The notes under the pieces: generated by a model
The model's input: the letters and a program-made list of their open reading frames with translations, nothing else
What the model was told of the DNA's origin: nothing
The model's database searches: none
Part shown: one piece after another, positions 1-8,837 of the stretch
Numbering within the stretch: the first letter of the stretch is position 1
How the letters are laid out: each line of letters opens with the position of its first letter
Program-made: the position numbers and the translations under genes
NCBI RefSeq assembly: GCF_902859935.1
Contig: NZ_CADIKI010000008.1
Coordinates: 267,058-331,057, forward strand
Source: Paraburkholderia fynbosensis
GTDB lineage: Bacteria; Pseudomonadota; Gammaproteobacteria; Burkholderiales; Burkholderiaceae
Direction: 5' to 3'
Length of the DNA stretch: 64,000 nt

Positions 1-58
1 TCCTGGTCAGGCGCAATATCCCTCTCACCAACCCGCAACACTCTTTCGGAGAAACAAA

Positions 59-808
59 ATGACTCGCTTCCAAGGTAGCTCGGTTCTCGTCACCGGCGGC
101 AGCAGCGGCATCGGCTTCGCGGCCGCCCGGGCCTTTGCGGATGAAGGCGCGCGTGTCGTCATCACCGGCCGTGACGCCGACGCGCTCGACACCGCTCGCA
201 CCCAGCTCGGCGCCAATGCGCTCGCGGTGCGCAACGACGCCGGCTCGATCGCCTCGGCCCGCGAACTCGCCGCCGCGATCGACGCCGCGGGCATCCGGCT
301 CGACGCCGTGTTCGTGAACGCGGGCACCGCGAAGTTCGCGCCCTTCCACGAGGTCGACGAAGGCTTCTGGGACGCCACTTTCAACACCAACGTCAAAGGC
401 GCGTATTTTCAGATCCAGGCCTTGCTGCCGCTCCTGAACAAGGGCGCGTCGATCGTGATCAATGGATCGATCAATGCGCATATCGGCATGCCGGCATCGT
501 CGGTGTACGCGGCGAGCAAGGCGGCGCTGATCTCGCTCGCGAAGACGCTGTCGGCGGAATTGCTGCCGCAAGGCGTGCGCGTGAACGTCGTAAGCCCTGG
601 CCCCGTGCAAACGCCGCTCTACGGCAAGCTCGGCCTCGACGCCGCTGCGCTCGAAGCCACCGCCGCGCAAATCCTCGCCCAGGTGCCGGTCGGCCGCTTC
701 GGCAAGCCGGAGGAAATCGCCTCGACCGTGCTGCATCTCGCCGCGCCGGAATCGGCGTTCATCGTCGGCACGGAAATCATCGTCGATGGCGGCATGAGCC
801 AGCTTTAA
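59..808 (+). CDS. SDR family NAD(P)-dependent oxidoreductase
   Basis: A 249-residue classical short-chain dehydrogenase/reductase. The dinucleotide-binding glycine motif TGGSSGIG sits at residues 12-19, the structural NAG at 87-89, and the catalytic tetrad reads N111, S137, Y150, K154 (YAASK). The C-terminal VDGG motif is typical of the classical subfamily, and length is normal. Such enzymes catalyse NAD(P)-linked oxidation or reduction of an alcohol/carbonyl in the cytoplasm; the substrate cannot be told from sequence. A GGAGA ribosome site lies just before the ATG. The gene stands alone; whatever precedes it lies outside the window, so no operon can be argued. Confidence 0.93.
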   Translation: MTRFQGSSVLVTGGSSGIGFAAARAFADEGARVVITGRDADALDTARTQLGANALAVRNDAGSIASARELAAAIDAAGIRLDAVFVNAGTAKFAPFHEVDEGFWDATFNTNVKGAYFQIQALLPLLNKGASIVINGSINAHIGMPASSVYAASKAALISLAKTLSAELLPQGVRVNVVSPGPVQTPLYGKLGLDAAALEATAAQILAQVPVGRFGKPEEIASTVLHLAAPESAFIVGTEIIVDGGMSQL

Positions 809-1008
809 GGACAGCCAGGACAGCGTCACGGCCGCGCTCGCGGTGCCGCGCGGCCAGGCCGTGTCAAGCACGCGGCGCCCGTCATCGCGGCGGTTCACGT
901 CGCCCTCGAGCCGGTTCGTGCGTCGGCGTGCGCTGCGCGACGGCTAACTGAATCCCCTCTGCTCCCGACGGCCGCCCATGCCCCGTCATCCCGCGCCCGC
1001 TTCACGTT

Positions 1009-1030
1009 CCTCACGTGCCTCACGTGCCTC
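1009..1030. repeat. short tandem repeat of CCTCACGTG
   Basis: The 9-bp unit CCTCACGTG occurs twice in succession, with degenerate flanking copies, in the spacer between the SDR gene and the end of the winged-helix gene. No function is evident. Confidence 0.4.
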
Positions 1031-1045
1031 GCTTCACCGCACACA

Positions 1046-1360
1046 TCAGTGAAGTTTCGGCGGCGGCTCATCCGCCTCCTGGACATCCGGCGCCTCGTCC
1101 TCGCCGCCGAACAATTGCGCGCACACACCCTCGCCCAGTTCGCTCAAACGCGCCGTGCCGGTGCCCTCCTCGTCGAAGGTGGTGTCCACCAGACCGCCGT
1201 CGGCGAGCGCCGTCAACTGGCGCCGCAAGCCGCTCATCGGCACGCCCGCCTGCTTCGACAGCTTCGCGAGCGACCACGCGCCGCCCGGCGTTTCCCGATG
1301 CGCCCGCCACAGTTGCGCGAGCACGGCGGCCAGCACCGGATCGATTTCATCGTCGTCCAT
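1046..1360 (-). CDS. small winged helix-turn-helix protein
   Basis: A 104-residue acidic protein. Residues about 8-70 read as a winged helix: an LAAVLAQLWRAH helix, then SLAKLSKQAGVPMSGLRRQLTALADGGLV, the form of an ArsR/MarR-like recognition helix, then a wing. The C-terminus is acidic and proline-rich. It starts 16 bp downstream of the MocR-type regulator on the same strand, so the two are probably co-transcribed. The likely role is DNA binding, either on its own or alongside the regulator, perhaps acting on the divergent oxidoreductase gene; that is inference. The exact family was not recognised. Confidence 0.75.
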   Translation of the reverse strand: MDDDEIDPVLAAVLAQLWRAHRETPGGAWSLAKLSKQAGVPMSGLRRQLTALADGGLVDTTFDEEGTGTARLSELGEGVCAQLFGGEDEAPDVQEADEPPPKLH

Positions 1361-1376
1361 TCGTGTCTCCTCCTTG

Positions 1377-2810
1377 TTACGTCATCCGTCTGGCGAGTTC
1401 ACCCAGCGTCTTCAACGCCGCTTCGGTCTGCGCCGTCCACGGATAGCTGTAGTTGAGCCGGATGAAATGGCGAAAATCGTTGCGCGTCGAAAACATCATC
1501 CCGGGTCCGACCGTGATGCTGCGCGCAAGCGCCGCCTGATAGAGCCGCATCGAATCGACCCTGCCGGGCAATTCCACCCACAGCACGTAGCCGCCTTGCG
1601 GCGCCGACATGCGCGTGCCGACCGGGAAAAAGCGCTGCACCAGCGCCGTCATGATGCTCGCCTGCTGCCGGTACACCTTGCGCACGTGACGCAGATGACG
1701 ATCGTAGCCGTCCTGCCGCAAGTAATCCGCGACGGCGACCTGCGGCACCGAAGGCGTGGTCAGCGTATTGAGAAACTTCAGCTTCTCGAGCTGCGCGCGG
1801 TAGCGTCCCGGCAGCGCCCAGCCGATCCGGTACGACGCCGTCAAACTCTTCGAGAACGACGCGCAGTGCAGTACCAATCCCTTCGTGTCGTAGGTCTTCA
1901 GCGTCGACGGCCGCGCGTCGCCGAAATACAGCTCCTGGTAGACGTCGTTCTCGATCGCGGGAATCTCGTGCGCGGCGAGCAGCTCGACCAGTTGCCGCTT
2001 GCGCGCGTCGGGCATCTGGAAGCCGAGCGGATTCTGGAAGTTCGGCATCACCATGCAGGCGGCGATCTTCTGCCGCGCGATCACCTGCGCGAGCGCCTCG
2101 ATGTCGATGCCGTGCTGCGGATGCGTCGCCACTTCGATGGCGCGCATGCCCAAGCGCTCGATCGCGTGCAGCATCGCGTAGTAAGTCGGCGATTCGACGG
2201 CCACGGTGTCGCCCGGTTTGGCGACCGCCTGCAGGCTCAGGTTGATCGCTTCGGTCGCGCCCAGCGTGATGACGATCTCGCCGGGATCGACCGGCATGCC
2301 GTTTTCGGCGTAGCGCCGCGCGATCTGCCGGATCAGCTCGGGGTTGCCGGGCGGCAGGTCGTCGATCAGATTCCAGCTCGCCTGACGGCGCGCGATCGCG
2401 TTCGCGTACTGGTTGATGCGCCGCCACGGGAACAGCGACGGATCGGGATACGGTGAACCGAACGGCACGGCGTCGTGCGCGCGGATGCTGCGCAGCGTCG
2501 ACAGCACGAGCCGGCTCACGTCCACCTCCGCGGCCACCGGCGCGGCTTGCGGGGCGCGGTTGCGGCCCGGCTGCGGCGCGGCGGGCGCGAGCGCGCGAGC
2601 GGCGGCGTCACGCACGAAATAGCCGGCCTGCGGCCGGCTCTCGACAATGCCCCGGCTTTCCAGCAACGCATACGCATGCAGCACCGTCTTGATGCTCACG
2701 CCGTGCTGCTGGCTCGCCTGGCGCACCGACAAAATCCGCTCGCCCGCCGCGAACACGCCGCGGCGCACGGCTTCGGTCATTTCCTCGGCGAGCTTTTCGT
2801 ACAGTTTCAA
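1377..2810 (-). CDS. MocR/GntR-family PLP-binding transcriptional regulator
   Basis: A 477-residue protein of usual MocR length. Residues 1-70 form a GntR winged helix (EKLAEEMTEAVRRGVF, LSVRQASQQHGVSIKTVLHAYALLESRG). After a proline/alanine linker (70-95) comes a fold-type I aminotransferase domain with PNFQNPLG near 256-263, the END(V)Y aspartate near 289, and SFSKSLTASYRIG, where K321 is the expected PLP Schiff-base lysine. MocR proteins use the PLP domain as an effector sensor. It is divergent from the FdhF/YdeP-type gene across a 177-bp spacer and heads a likely two-gene unit with the small winged-helix gene. Its target and effector are unknown; the divergent oxidoreductase gene and self-regulation are the natural guess. 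Confidence 0.9.
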   Translation of the reverse strand: MKLYEKLAEEMTEAVRRGVFAAGERILSVRQASQQHGVSIKTVLHAYALLESRGIVESRPQAGYFVRDAAARALAPAAPQPGRNRAPQAAPVAAEVDVSRLVLSTLRSIRAHDAVPFGSPYPDPSLFPWRRINQYANAIARRQASWNLIDDLPPGNPELIRQIARRYAENGMPVDPGEIVITLGATEAINLSLQAVAKPGDTVAVESPTYYAMLHAIERLGMRAIEVATHPQHGIDIEALAQVIARQKIAACMVMPNFQNPLGFQMPDARKRQLVELLAAHEIPAIENDVYQELYFGDARPSTLKTYDTKGLVLHCASFSKSLTASYRIGWALPGRYRAQLEKLKFLNTLTTPSVPQVAVADYLRQDGYDRHLRHVRKVYRQQASIMTALVQRFFPVGTRMSAPQGGYVLWVELPGRVDSMRLYQAALARSITVGPGMMFSTRNDFRHFIRLNYSYPWTAQTEAALKTLGELARRMT

Positions 2811-2852
2811 GGGCTTGGGTCAAACGCAAACGTGGTGGAAGCGTCAGTCTAT

Positions 2853-2899
2853 GACAGAAATCAGGCAACTGTATCCCTCTGCTTTTCGATTTTCTGTAT
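2853..2899. promoter_or_regulatory. candidate MocR operator between divergent genes
   Basis: The spacer between the MocR gene and the oxidoreductase gene holds two copies of CTGTAT (2869-2874 and 2894-2899) 25 bp apart on the same strand. There is also an inverted pair, ACAGAAATC near 2854 and GATTTTCTGT near 2888. MocR regulators are known to bind spaced direct repeats. The assignment is inference from position and repetition only. Confidence 0.3.
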
Positions 2900-2987
2900 G
2901 CAGCGCACGTTTTGGAACACAGTAGTCTTGCAGGTATCGGCTTAAAAGGCGCCGTCCACACGCGCCAGGCCTTATCCAGGCAAGATC

Positions 2988-5318
2988 ATGAAGAAATCCG
3001 AAGCTAGCAGCGAAGCCCGTATCGAACCGTACAAGCACCCCGCCGCCGGCTGGGGCGCACTGAAGTACGTCGCCATCAACCTGATCAAGGAAAAGGTGAC
3101 GGGCGGCAACTACCGCACGCTGCTCAAACAGAATCAGCCGGACGGCTTCGACTGCCCCGGCTGCGCGTGGCCGGATCGCGAGCACGCGTCCACCTTCGAG
3201 TTCTGCGAGAACGGCGTCAAGGCGGTGGCCGCCGAGGCGACCAGCAAGCGCGTGACGCCCGCCTTCTTCGCGCAGCACACGGTCGAAGAACTGATGGCGC
3301 AGTCGGACTTCGAACTCGAACAGCACGGCCGCCTGACCGACCCGCTCGTCTACGACGCGCTCTGCGACCGTTACGTGCCGATCGGTTGGGACGAAGCGTT
3401 CGATCTGATCGCGCGCCACCTGAAGCAACTCGACGATCCGGACCGCGCCGCGTTCTATACGTCGGGCCGCGCGAGCAACGAGGCCGCGTTTCTGTATCAG
3501 CTGTTCGTGCGCATGTATGGCACCAACAACTTCCCCGACTGCTCGAACATGTGCCACGAAGCGACCAGCCGCGGCTTGCCGCATACGGTCGGCATCGGCA
3601 AGGGCACGGTCACGCTCGACGACTTCGAACACGCCGACACGCTGCTGATCTTCGGCCAGAATCCGGCCACCAACCATCCGCGCATGCTCGGCGAACTGCG
3701 CGAGTGCGCGAAGCGCGGCGCGACCATCGTGTCGATCAATCCGCTGAAGGAGCGCGGCCTCGAGCGCTTCGCGAGCCCGCAGCATCCGGTGGAAATGCTG
3801 ACCATGGGCAGCACGAAAATCAGCTCCGTGTTCATCCGCCCTAAAGTGGGCGGCGACTTCGCGCTGATCAAGGGCGTCGCCAAGCGCGTGATCGAACTCG
3901 ACGACGAAGCGCTTGCCTGCGGTCTCGAACGCGTGCTGGATGTCGGCTTCATCGCCGAACACACGGTGGGCTTCGATGCGTTCGCCGATGATCTGCGCGC
4001 CGAGCGCTGGGACACCATCGTCGCTGAAGCGGGCGTGCCGTTCGACGACGTGCTGAAGCTCGCCGACATCTACGTGAAGGGACGCGCGGTGATTTCGACG
4101 TGGGGCATGGGCCTCACGCAGCACAAGAATTCGGTGCCGACGGTGCAACTGCTGTCGAACCTGATGATGATGCGCGGCAATATCGGCCGGCGCGGCGCGG
4201 GGCTGTGCCCGGTTCGCGGCCATTCGAACGTGCAGGGCGACCGCACGGTCGGTATCGAAGAGAAACCGACCCAGGCGTTTCTCGACCGGCTCGGCGAGGT
4301 CTACGATTTCGAGCCGCCGCGCGAGCACGGGCTCGACGTGGTCAACACGATCCAGGCGATGCTCGACGGCAAGGTGAAGGTGTTCATCGGTCTCGGCGGC
4401 AACTTCTCGATTGCGACGCCGGATACGCCGCGCACGTGGGAAGCCATGCGCTCGTGCGATCTGACCGTGCACATCACGACCAAGCTGAACCGCAGCCACC
4501 TCGTGCATGGCCGCGACGCGCTGATCCTGCCGACGCTCGGGCGCACCGAGATCGATCTGCAGAACGGTGTCGCGCAGGGCGTGAGCGTCGAGGATTCGAT
4601 GAGCATGGTGCACATCTCGTATGGGATGAACAAGCCGGCGTCGGAGAATCTGCTGTCGGAGATCGCGATCGTCGCACGGATGGCGCATGCGACGCTCGGC
4701 AGCGGCAAGGTGGACTGGCTCGCGCAGGCGGCGGATTACGCGCTGATTCGCGACGGCATCGCGAAGGTGATCGAGGGCTTCCACGATTACAACGAGCGCC
4801 TGAAGAACCCGGGCGGTTTTCACCTGGGCGTGGCGTCGCGCGAGCGGATCTGGAAGACGCCCAGCGGCAAGGCGCAGTTCCTCGTGCATGCGATCGACGT
4901 CGCGACGCCGATTCATCAGGCGCGCAAGGAGCATGGCGAGAAGCTGATGACGCTGATGACCACGCGTTCGCACGATCAGTACAACACGACGATTTACGGC
5001 CTCGATGACCGCTATCGCGGCGTCTATGGACAACGGCGCGTGCTGTTCGCGAACAAGGACGATCTGGCGATGCTCGGTTTCGTCGCGGGACAGCGGGTGG
5101 ATATCACGAGCGTGTGGGCCGATGGCATCGAGCGGCATGCCGACGGTTTTCTGCTCGTGGAGTACGACATTCCGCGCGGGTGCCTCGGCGCTTATTACCC
5201 GGAGACGAATCCGCTCGTGCCGCTGTCGTCGGTGGCCGATGGCGCGGGCACGCCGACTTCGAAGTCGATTCCCGTGTTGCTGAAGGCCTCGGCGGCGCTC
5301 GAGGCAGTGGCGGCCTGA
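2988..5318 (+). CDS. FdhF/YdeP-family molybdopterin oxidoreductase
   Basis: A 776-residue molybdopterin-dependent oxidoreductase of the formate dehydrogenase-like YdeP branch. The N-terminal FDCPGCAWPD carries C55 and C58, in place of the full four-cysteine iron-sulfur motif of catalytic FdhF. The Mo-cofactor domain follows (TSGRASNEAAFLYQ, PDCSNMCHEATS, GQNPATNHPRM, RGNIGRRGAGLCPVRGHSNVQG), and the C-terminal molybdopterin-binding barrel has TMTTRSHDQYNTT. No signal peptide is seen, so it should be cytoplasmic. Family members are poorly characterised; in E. coli YdeP is linked to acid stress. No fdhD or cofactor gene is adjacent. It is divergent from the MocR regulator and ends 7 bp before the convergent YgjP-like gene. 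Confidence 0.9.
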   Translation: MKKSEASSEARIEPYKHPAAGWGALKYVAINLIKEKVTGGNYRTLLKQNQPDGFDCPGCAWPDREHASTFEFCENGVKAVAAEATSKRVTPAFFAQHTVEELMAQSDFELEQHGRLTDPLVYDALCDRYVPIGWDEAFDLIARHLKQLDDPDRAAFYTSGRASNEAAFLYQLFVRMYGTNNFPDCSNMCHEATSRGLPHTVGIGKGTVTLDDFEHADTLLIFGQNPATNHPRMLGELRECAKRGATIVSINPLKERGLERFASPQHPVEMLTMGSTKISSVFIRPKVGGDFALIKGVAKRVIELDDEALACGLERVLDVGFIAEHTVGFDAFADDLRAERWDTIVAEAGVPFDDVLKLADIYVKGRAVISTWGMGLTQHKNSVPTVQLLSNLMMMRGNIGRRGAGLCPVRGHSNVQGDRTVGIEEKPTQAFLDRLGEVYDFEPPREHGLDVVNTIQAMLDGKVKVFIGLGGNFSIATPDTPRTWEAMRSCDLTVHITTKLNRSHLVHGRDALILPTLGRTEIDLQNGVAQGVSVEDSMSMVHISYGMNKPASENLLSEIAIVARMAHATLGSGKVDWLAQAADYALIRDGIAKVIEGFHDYNERLKNPGGFHLGVASRERIWKTPSGKAQFLVHAIDVATPIHQARKEHGEKLMTLMTTRSHDQYNTTIYGLDDRYRGVYGQRRVLFANKDDLAMLGFVAGQRVDITSVWADGIERHADGFLLVEYDIPRGCLGAYYPETNPLVPLSSVADGAGTPTSKSIPVLLKASAALEAVAA

Positions 5319-5325
5319 AGGGCCG

Positions 5326-5841
5326 TCAGCCCTGCTTTTTAGCCAGATCGCGATGCGTCAGGTAAAGACGCAAATCGAATTCGATCTGATGGTAGCCGGG
5401 TTGCATGAACTCGCAGAGACGATAGAACGCCTTGTTGTGATCGCTCTCCTTCAGATGAGCGAGTTCGTGCACCACGATCATCTTCAGAAACTCCGGCGCC
5501 GCGCCTTTGAATAGCGACGCAATGCGGATTTCCTTCTTCGCCTTCAGCTTGCCGCCCTGCACGCGCGAAATGCTCGTGTGCAGGCCCAACGCGTGGCGGA
5601 CCACGTCGAGTTTGCTGTCGTAAGTGACCTTGTCGATCTGCTCGGCACTGCGCAGGTGTTCGCGTTTGAGCTCAGCGCAGTAGGCGTACAGCGCGCGGTC
5701 GGTTTGCACGTCGTGCGTGTTCGGGTAGCGCGTGCTGAGATAGATGCCCAGTTGCTCGTCGGCGATAAGCTTTCTCACCTTCTCTTGCAAAGGCGCCGGG
5801 TAGCCGCTCAGGCATTTCAGGTGGGACATGGTGGTGTGCAT
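5326..5841 (-). CDS. YgjP-like (DUF45) zinc metallopeptidase-fold protein
   Basis: A 171-residue protein with the zinc motif HELAHLKESDHNKAFY: HExxH at residues 125-129 and a likely third ligand at H135, the arrangement of the DUF45/YgjP family. Upstream residues (KLDVVRHALGLHTSISRVQGGKLKAKKEIRIASLF) match the family core that precedes the helix. These proteins have a gluzincin-like fold and are found singly or next to restriction systems, but no such neighbour exists here; the gene is convergent with the oxidoreductase. The ATG at position 5 is an alternative start, as neither start has a strong ribosome site. Substrate unknown. Confidence 0.85.
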   Translation of the reverse strand: MHTTMSHLKCLSGYPAPLQEKVRKLIADEQLGIYLSTRYPNTHDVQTDRALYAYCAELKREHLRSAEQIDKVTYDSKLDVVRHALGLHTSISRVQGGKLKAKKEIRIASLFKGAAPEFLKMIVVHELAHLKESDHNKAFYRLCEFMQPGYHQIEFDLRLYLTHRDLAKKQG

Positions 5842-6275
5842 GTGTTCGCGCGTCGGTTCATCGGCGGCCGAGGGAGCGTAACACGACCGGCTGCGCCGGG
5901 CGCCGCGACGTCGGGATTGGGCTTGAAGAAGCCTCGATCATGCAGATCCCCTTGTCGGCCGCACCGGATGATTTGATCCGGTTCGATCTTGAACCCCATA
6001 TCGGACTCGATATTCGCTTAACGCGCAAACAGGTCGTCGTCAGCGCAGTTCGACCGTATCGGCGAAACGAACTCCGAGGGCAGCAACCGCCGACGGGCTT
6101 TGATGGCAGCTTCGATGGCAGACGTCAACTGCGTGTGGGTGAAGTTCACGACGACGGCGCAGGCGCTGGGAAAAGCGTTGAACGCTAGAGTCGCGGCGAC
6201 TCGATAGGGTCTTACAGAGCAGGCCTGATTTCGCGGCGCAGGATCAGAAAAGCCAAAATTCCGCCCAATTATCAT
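5842..6275. other. intergenic, no supported gene
   Basis: Between the YgjP-like gene and tRNA-Leu. Short open frames exist on both strands but none has a ribosome site with a recognisable protein. It presumably holds the promoters of the flanking minus-strand YgjP-like gene. I see nothing further. Confidence 0.5.
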
Positions 6276-6360
6276 TGGTGCCGGGGACGGGACTTGAACC
6301 CGTAAGCCGTTAAGCGGCGGATTTTAAGTCCGCTATGTTTACCAATTTCATCACCCCGGC
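6276..6360 (-). tRNA. tRNA-Leu (anticodon UAA)
   Basis: Read on the minus strand, the acceptor arms GCCGGGG and CCCCGGC pair perfectly and are followed by discriminator A and an encoded CCA. The anticodon stem GCGGA/UCCGC encloses CUUAAAA, giving anticodon UAA. A long variable arm typical of class II tRNA (Leu/Ser) and the T-arm GGGUUCAAGUCCC are present. The total is 85 nt including CCA. Confidence 0.97.
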
Positions 6361-6543
6361 AGGGGCTGCAAGCGCGCGTGGACGCGAATTCTACCATTGC
6401 CCGGCGGGCGCACCAACCGGCGCCTCGTGCTGCAGACACCCGCTGCCATTCCCCCTCGCCTCACCCGAAACCGGAGTCATCCGGCAGTCACAATCGTTCC
6501 CGATAATCCGCTCACGAAAACGTTTACAGCCAGAGCGGAAACC

Positions 6544-7614
6544 ATGATCCCGACGATCAAAGATGTCGCCGCCCACGCGGGCTTCTCCATCGCCACGGTC
6601 TCGCGCGCGATCAACGCGCCGCACACCGTGAACCCGATCACGCTCGACAAGGTGCGTCAATCGATCGACGCGCTGAACTTCCGCCCCAGCCCGCTCGGCC
6701 GGCAGCTGCGCGGCGAGCGCACCCGGCTGATCGGCGTGATCCTGCCGACGCTCGCCAATCCGGTGTTCGCCGAGTGCCTGCAAGGCATCGACGAGCTCGC
6801 GTCGGCGCAAGGCTACCGGCTCATGCTGATGACGACCCAGTACGACGCGGACCGCGAACGCCACGCCATCGAAACGCTGCGCGAACAGCGCGTCGAAGGA
6901 CTGATTCTGACCGTCACCGACGCCGACACGCATCCGCTGCTCGACGAACTCGACCGCGCCGGCCTGCTCTACGTGCTGATGCACAACGACACGGTGCGGC
7001 GGCCGTCGGTATCGGTCGACAACCGCCTCGCCGCCTACGATGGCGTGCGCTCGCTGATCGCACACGGCCATCGCCGCATCCTGATGCTGGCGGGCACGCT
7101 GGCCGCGTCGGACCGCGCGCGTCAACGCCATCTCGGCTACGCGCAGGCCATGCAGCAAGCCGGTCTCACGCCCGCGCCGGCGCTCGAAGTCGATTTCAAC
7201 GCGGAAGAACTGGCGCCGTCCGTGCTCGCGCATCTGACGAGCGGGCAGAGTCGCCCGACCGCCCTCTTCTGCAGCAACGACCTGCTCGCGATGGTCGTGA
7301 TGCGCGGGCTGCGTCGCGCGCGTCTGCGAATTCCACAGGACATGTCGATTCTCGGTTTCGACGGCCTCGCGATGGGCGAGCTGCTGTCGCCGCCGCTCGC
7401 GAGCATCTGCGCGCCGAATCGCGAGATCGGCTGTGCGGCCTGGCGGCGCCTGCTCGCGCGCGTCACCGGCGATGACGACGCATCCGGCAGCCCATCGCCC
7501 GCATTGACCTTGCCGCACAGCTTGCGCGAAGGCGCGACCATCGCGGCGATTTCGAATCGCACGGACAGTACGTCACCGCGTGCTTCGGCGGCGACCGCAC
7601 AGCCATTGGCCTGA
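6544..7614 (+). CDS. LacI-family transcriptional regulator
   Basis: 356 residues from the ATG at 6544, chosen because the LacI headpiece TIKDVAAHAGFSIATVSRAI begins three residues later; the frame is open further upstream but without homology. The periplasmic-binding-protein-like effector domain follows (RLIGVILPTLANPVFAECLQGI, FCSNDLLAM, SILGFDG). It lies 164 bp upstream of, and in the same direction as, the ABC importer/phosphodiesterase operon, so it is probably the local repressor. LacI proteins usually sense the transported sugar or its derivative; here the ligand could be a glycerol- or sugar-containing phosphodiester, but that is inference. A G+C-rich C-terminal tail of about 25 residues lies beyond the fold. 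Confidence 0.92.
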   Translation: MIPTIKDVAAHAGFSIATVSRAINAPHTVNPITLDKVRQSIDALNFRPSPLGRQLRGERTRLIGVILPTLANPVFAECLQGIDELASAQGYRLMLMTTQYDADRERHAIETLREQRVEGLILTVTDADTHPLLDELDRAGLLYVLMHNDTVRRPSVSVDNRLAAYDGVRSLIAHGHRRILMLAGTLAASDRARQRHLGYAQAMQQAGLTPAPALEVDFNAEELAPSVLAHLTSGQSRPTALFCSNDLLAMVVMRGLRRARLRIPQDMSILGFDGLAMGELLSPPLASICAPNREIGCAAWRRLLARVTGDDDASGSPSPALTLPHSLREGATIAAISNRTDSTSPRASAATAQPLA

Positions 7615-7778
7615 GCCGTTGCATAAGCCGCGCCGGGGCCGCGTGAGTGGCGCCGCGAGCCGCAGGCATCGCACCCACGCCTCACCTACGCGGCTTCGCA
7701 ACAAGCCGGAAGCCCCAACACCCGTTTGATCGACCCAACCTCAAACCACCCGCTCTCGTCCTCTCCAGGAGACCCGCA

Positions 7779-8837
7779 GTGATCCGCTCACCCTCACGCC
7801 TCGCTTCGTCGCTCAACCCGCTGTGGCGCCGTCTCGCGCACCTCATGATCGCCACCGGCGCGGCGCTCGCCGCCGTCGCCCCGCAAGCGGCCCATGCCGA
7901 CGAAACCGCGATCTGCTACAACTGCCCGCCGGAATGGGCCGACTGGGCGAGCCAGATCAAGGCGATCCAGCAAAAGACCGGCATCCGGGTGCCGTTCGAC
8001 AACAAGAACTCCGGCCAGTCGATCGCGCAACTGATGGCGGAGCAGAAAAGCCCGGTCGCCGACGTGGTGTACCTCGGCGTATCGTCGGCGTTCCAGGCGA
8101 AGGACAAGGGCGTGATCCAGCCGTACAAACCGGCGCACTGGAACGATATCCCCGCCAACCTGAAAGACCCGCAAGGCTACTGGTTCACGATCCACTCGGG
8201 CACGCTGGGCTTTTTCGTCAACAAGGACGCGCTCGAAGGCAAGCCGGTGCCGCGCTCGTGGGCTGATCTGCTGAAGCCGGAATACAAAGGCATGATCGGC
8301 TACCTCGATCCGTCGAGCGCGTTCGTCGGCTATGCGGGCGCAGTCGCGGTGAACCAGGCGCTCGGCGGCACGCTCGATAACTTCGAGCCGGGCCTCGACT
8401 GGTTCCGCAAGCTGAAGGCCAACGCGCCGATCGTGCCGAAGCAGACCGCGTACGCGCGCGTGATGTCCGGTGAAATCCCGATCCTGCTCGACTATGATTT
8501 CGACGCCTATCGCGCGAAATACAAAGATCATGCGAACGTCGAGTTTGTGATTCCGAAAGAAGGCACGATCTCGGTGCCTTACGTGATGAGCCTCGTGAAA
8601 GGCGCGCCGCACGACGCCAACGGTCGCAAGGTGCTCGACTTCGTGCTTTCGGACGAAGGCCAGAAACTGTGGGCCGACGCCTATCTGCGCCCGGTCCGTG
8701 CAAACGCGATGAGCCCGGAAAGCGCCGCGAAATTCCTGCCCGCGAGCGACTACGCCCGCGCCAAAGCGGTCGACTTCGGCAAGATGGCCGAGAAGCAGGC
8801 GAGCTTCGGCGAACGTTATCTGCAGGTGATGCATTGA
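7779..8837 (+). CDS. ABC transporter extracellular solute-binding protein
   Basis: 352 residues from a GTG at 7779, selected for the AGGAGA ribosome site at 7767-7772; no ATG gives a signal peptide with a comparable site. The N-terminus has a basic stretch, a hydrophobic segment (LMIATGAALAAVAP) and a likely AHA/DE signal cleavage. The mature part is a family 1 (iron/spermidine/phosphonate-type) binding protein with GTLGFFVNKDAL, SWADLLKPEYKGMIGYLDPSSA and DFVLSDEGQKLWADAYLRPVR. It is the first gene of a five-gene operon. The ligand is not determined; the terminal GpdQ-like hydrolase suggests an organophosphate. Confidence 0.9.
   Translation: MIRSPSRLASSLNPLWRRLAHLMIATGAALAAVAPQAAHADETAICYNCPPEWADWASQIKAIQQKTGIRVPFDNKNSGQSIAQLMAEQKSPVADVVYLGVSSAFQAKDKGVIQPYKPAHWNDIPANLKDPQGYWFTIHSGTLGFFVNKDALEGKPVPRSWADLLKPEYKGMIGYLDPSSAFVGYAGAVAVNQALGGTLDNFEPGLDWFRKLKANAPIVPKQTAYARVMSGEIPILLDYDFDAYRAKYKDHANVEFVIPKEGTISVPYVMSLVKGAPHDANGRKVLDFVLSDEGQKLWADAYLRPVRANAMSPESAAKFLPASDYARAKAVDFGKMAEKQASFGERYLQVMH

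Noticed and set aside
2844..5138. Long minus-strand open frame antisense to the molybdopterin oxidoreductase gene
   Set aside because: Arises from the high G+C third-position bias of the real gene; Arg/His/Ala-rich composition without any domain.
5817..6275. Short frames on both strands before tRNA-Leu
   Set aside because: No ribosome site, no recognisable domain, and low-complexity ends.
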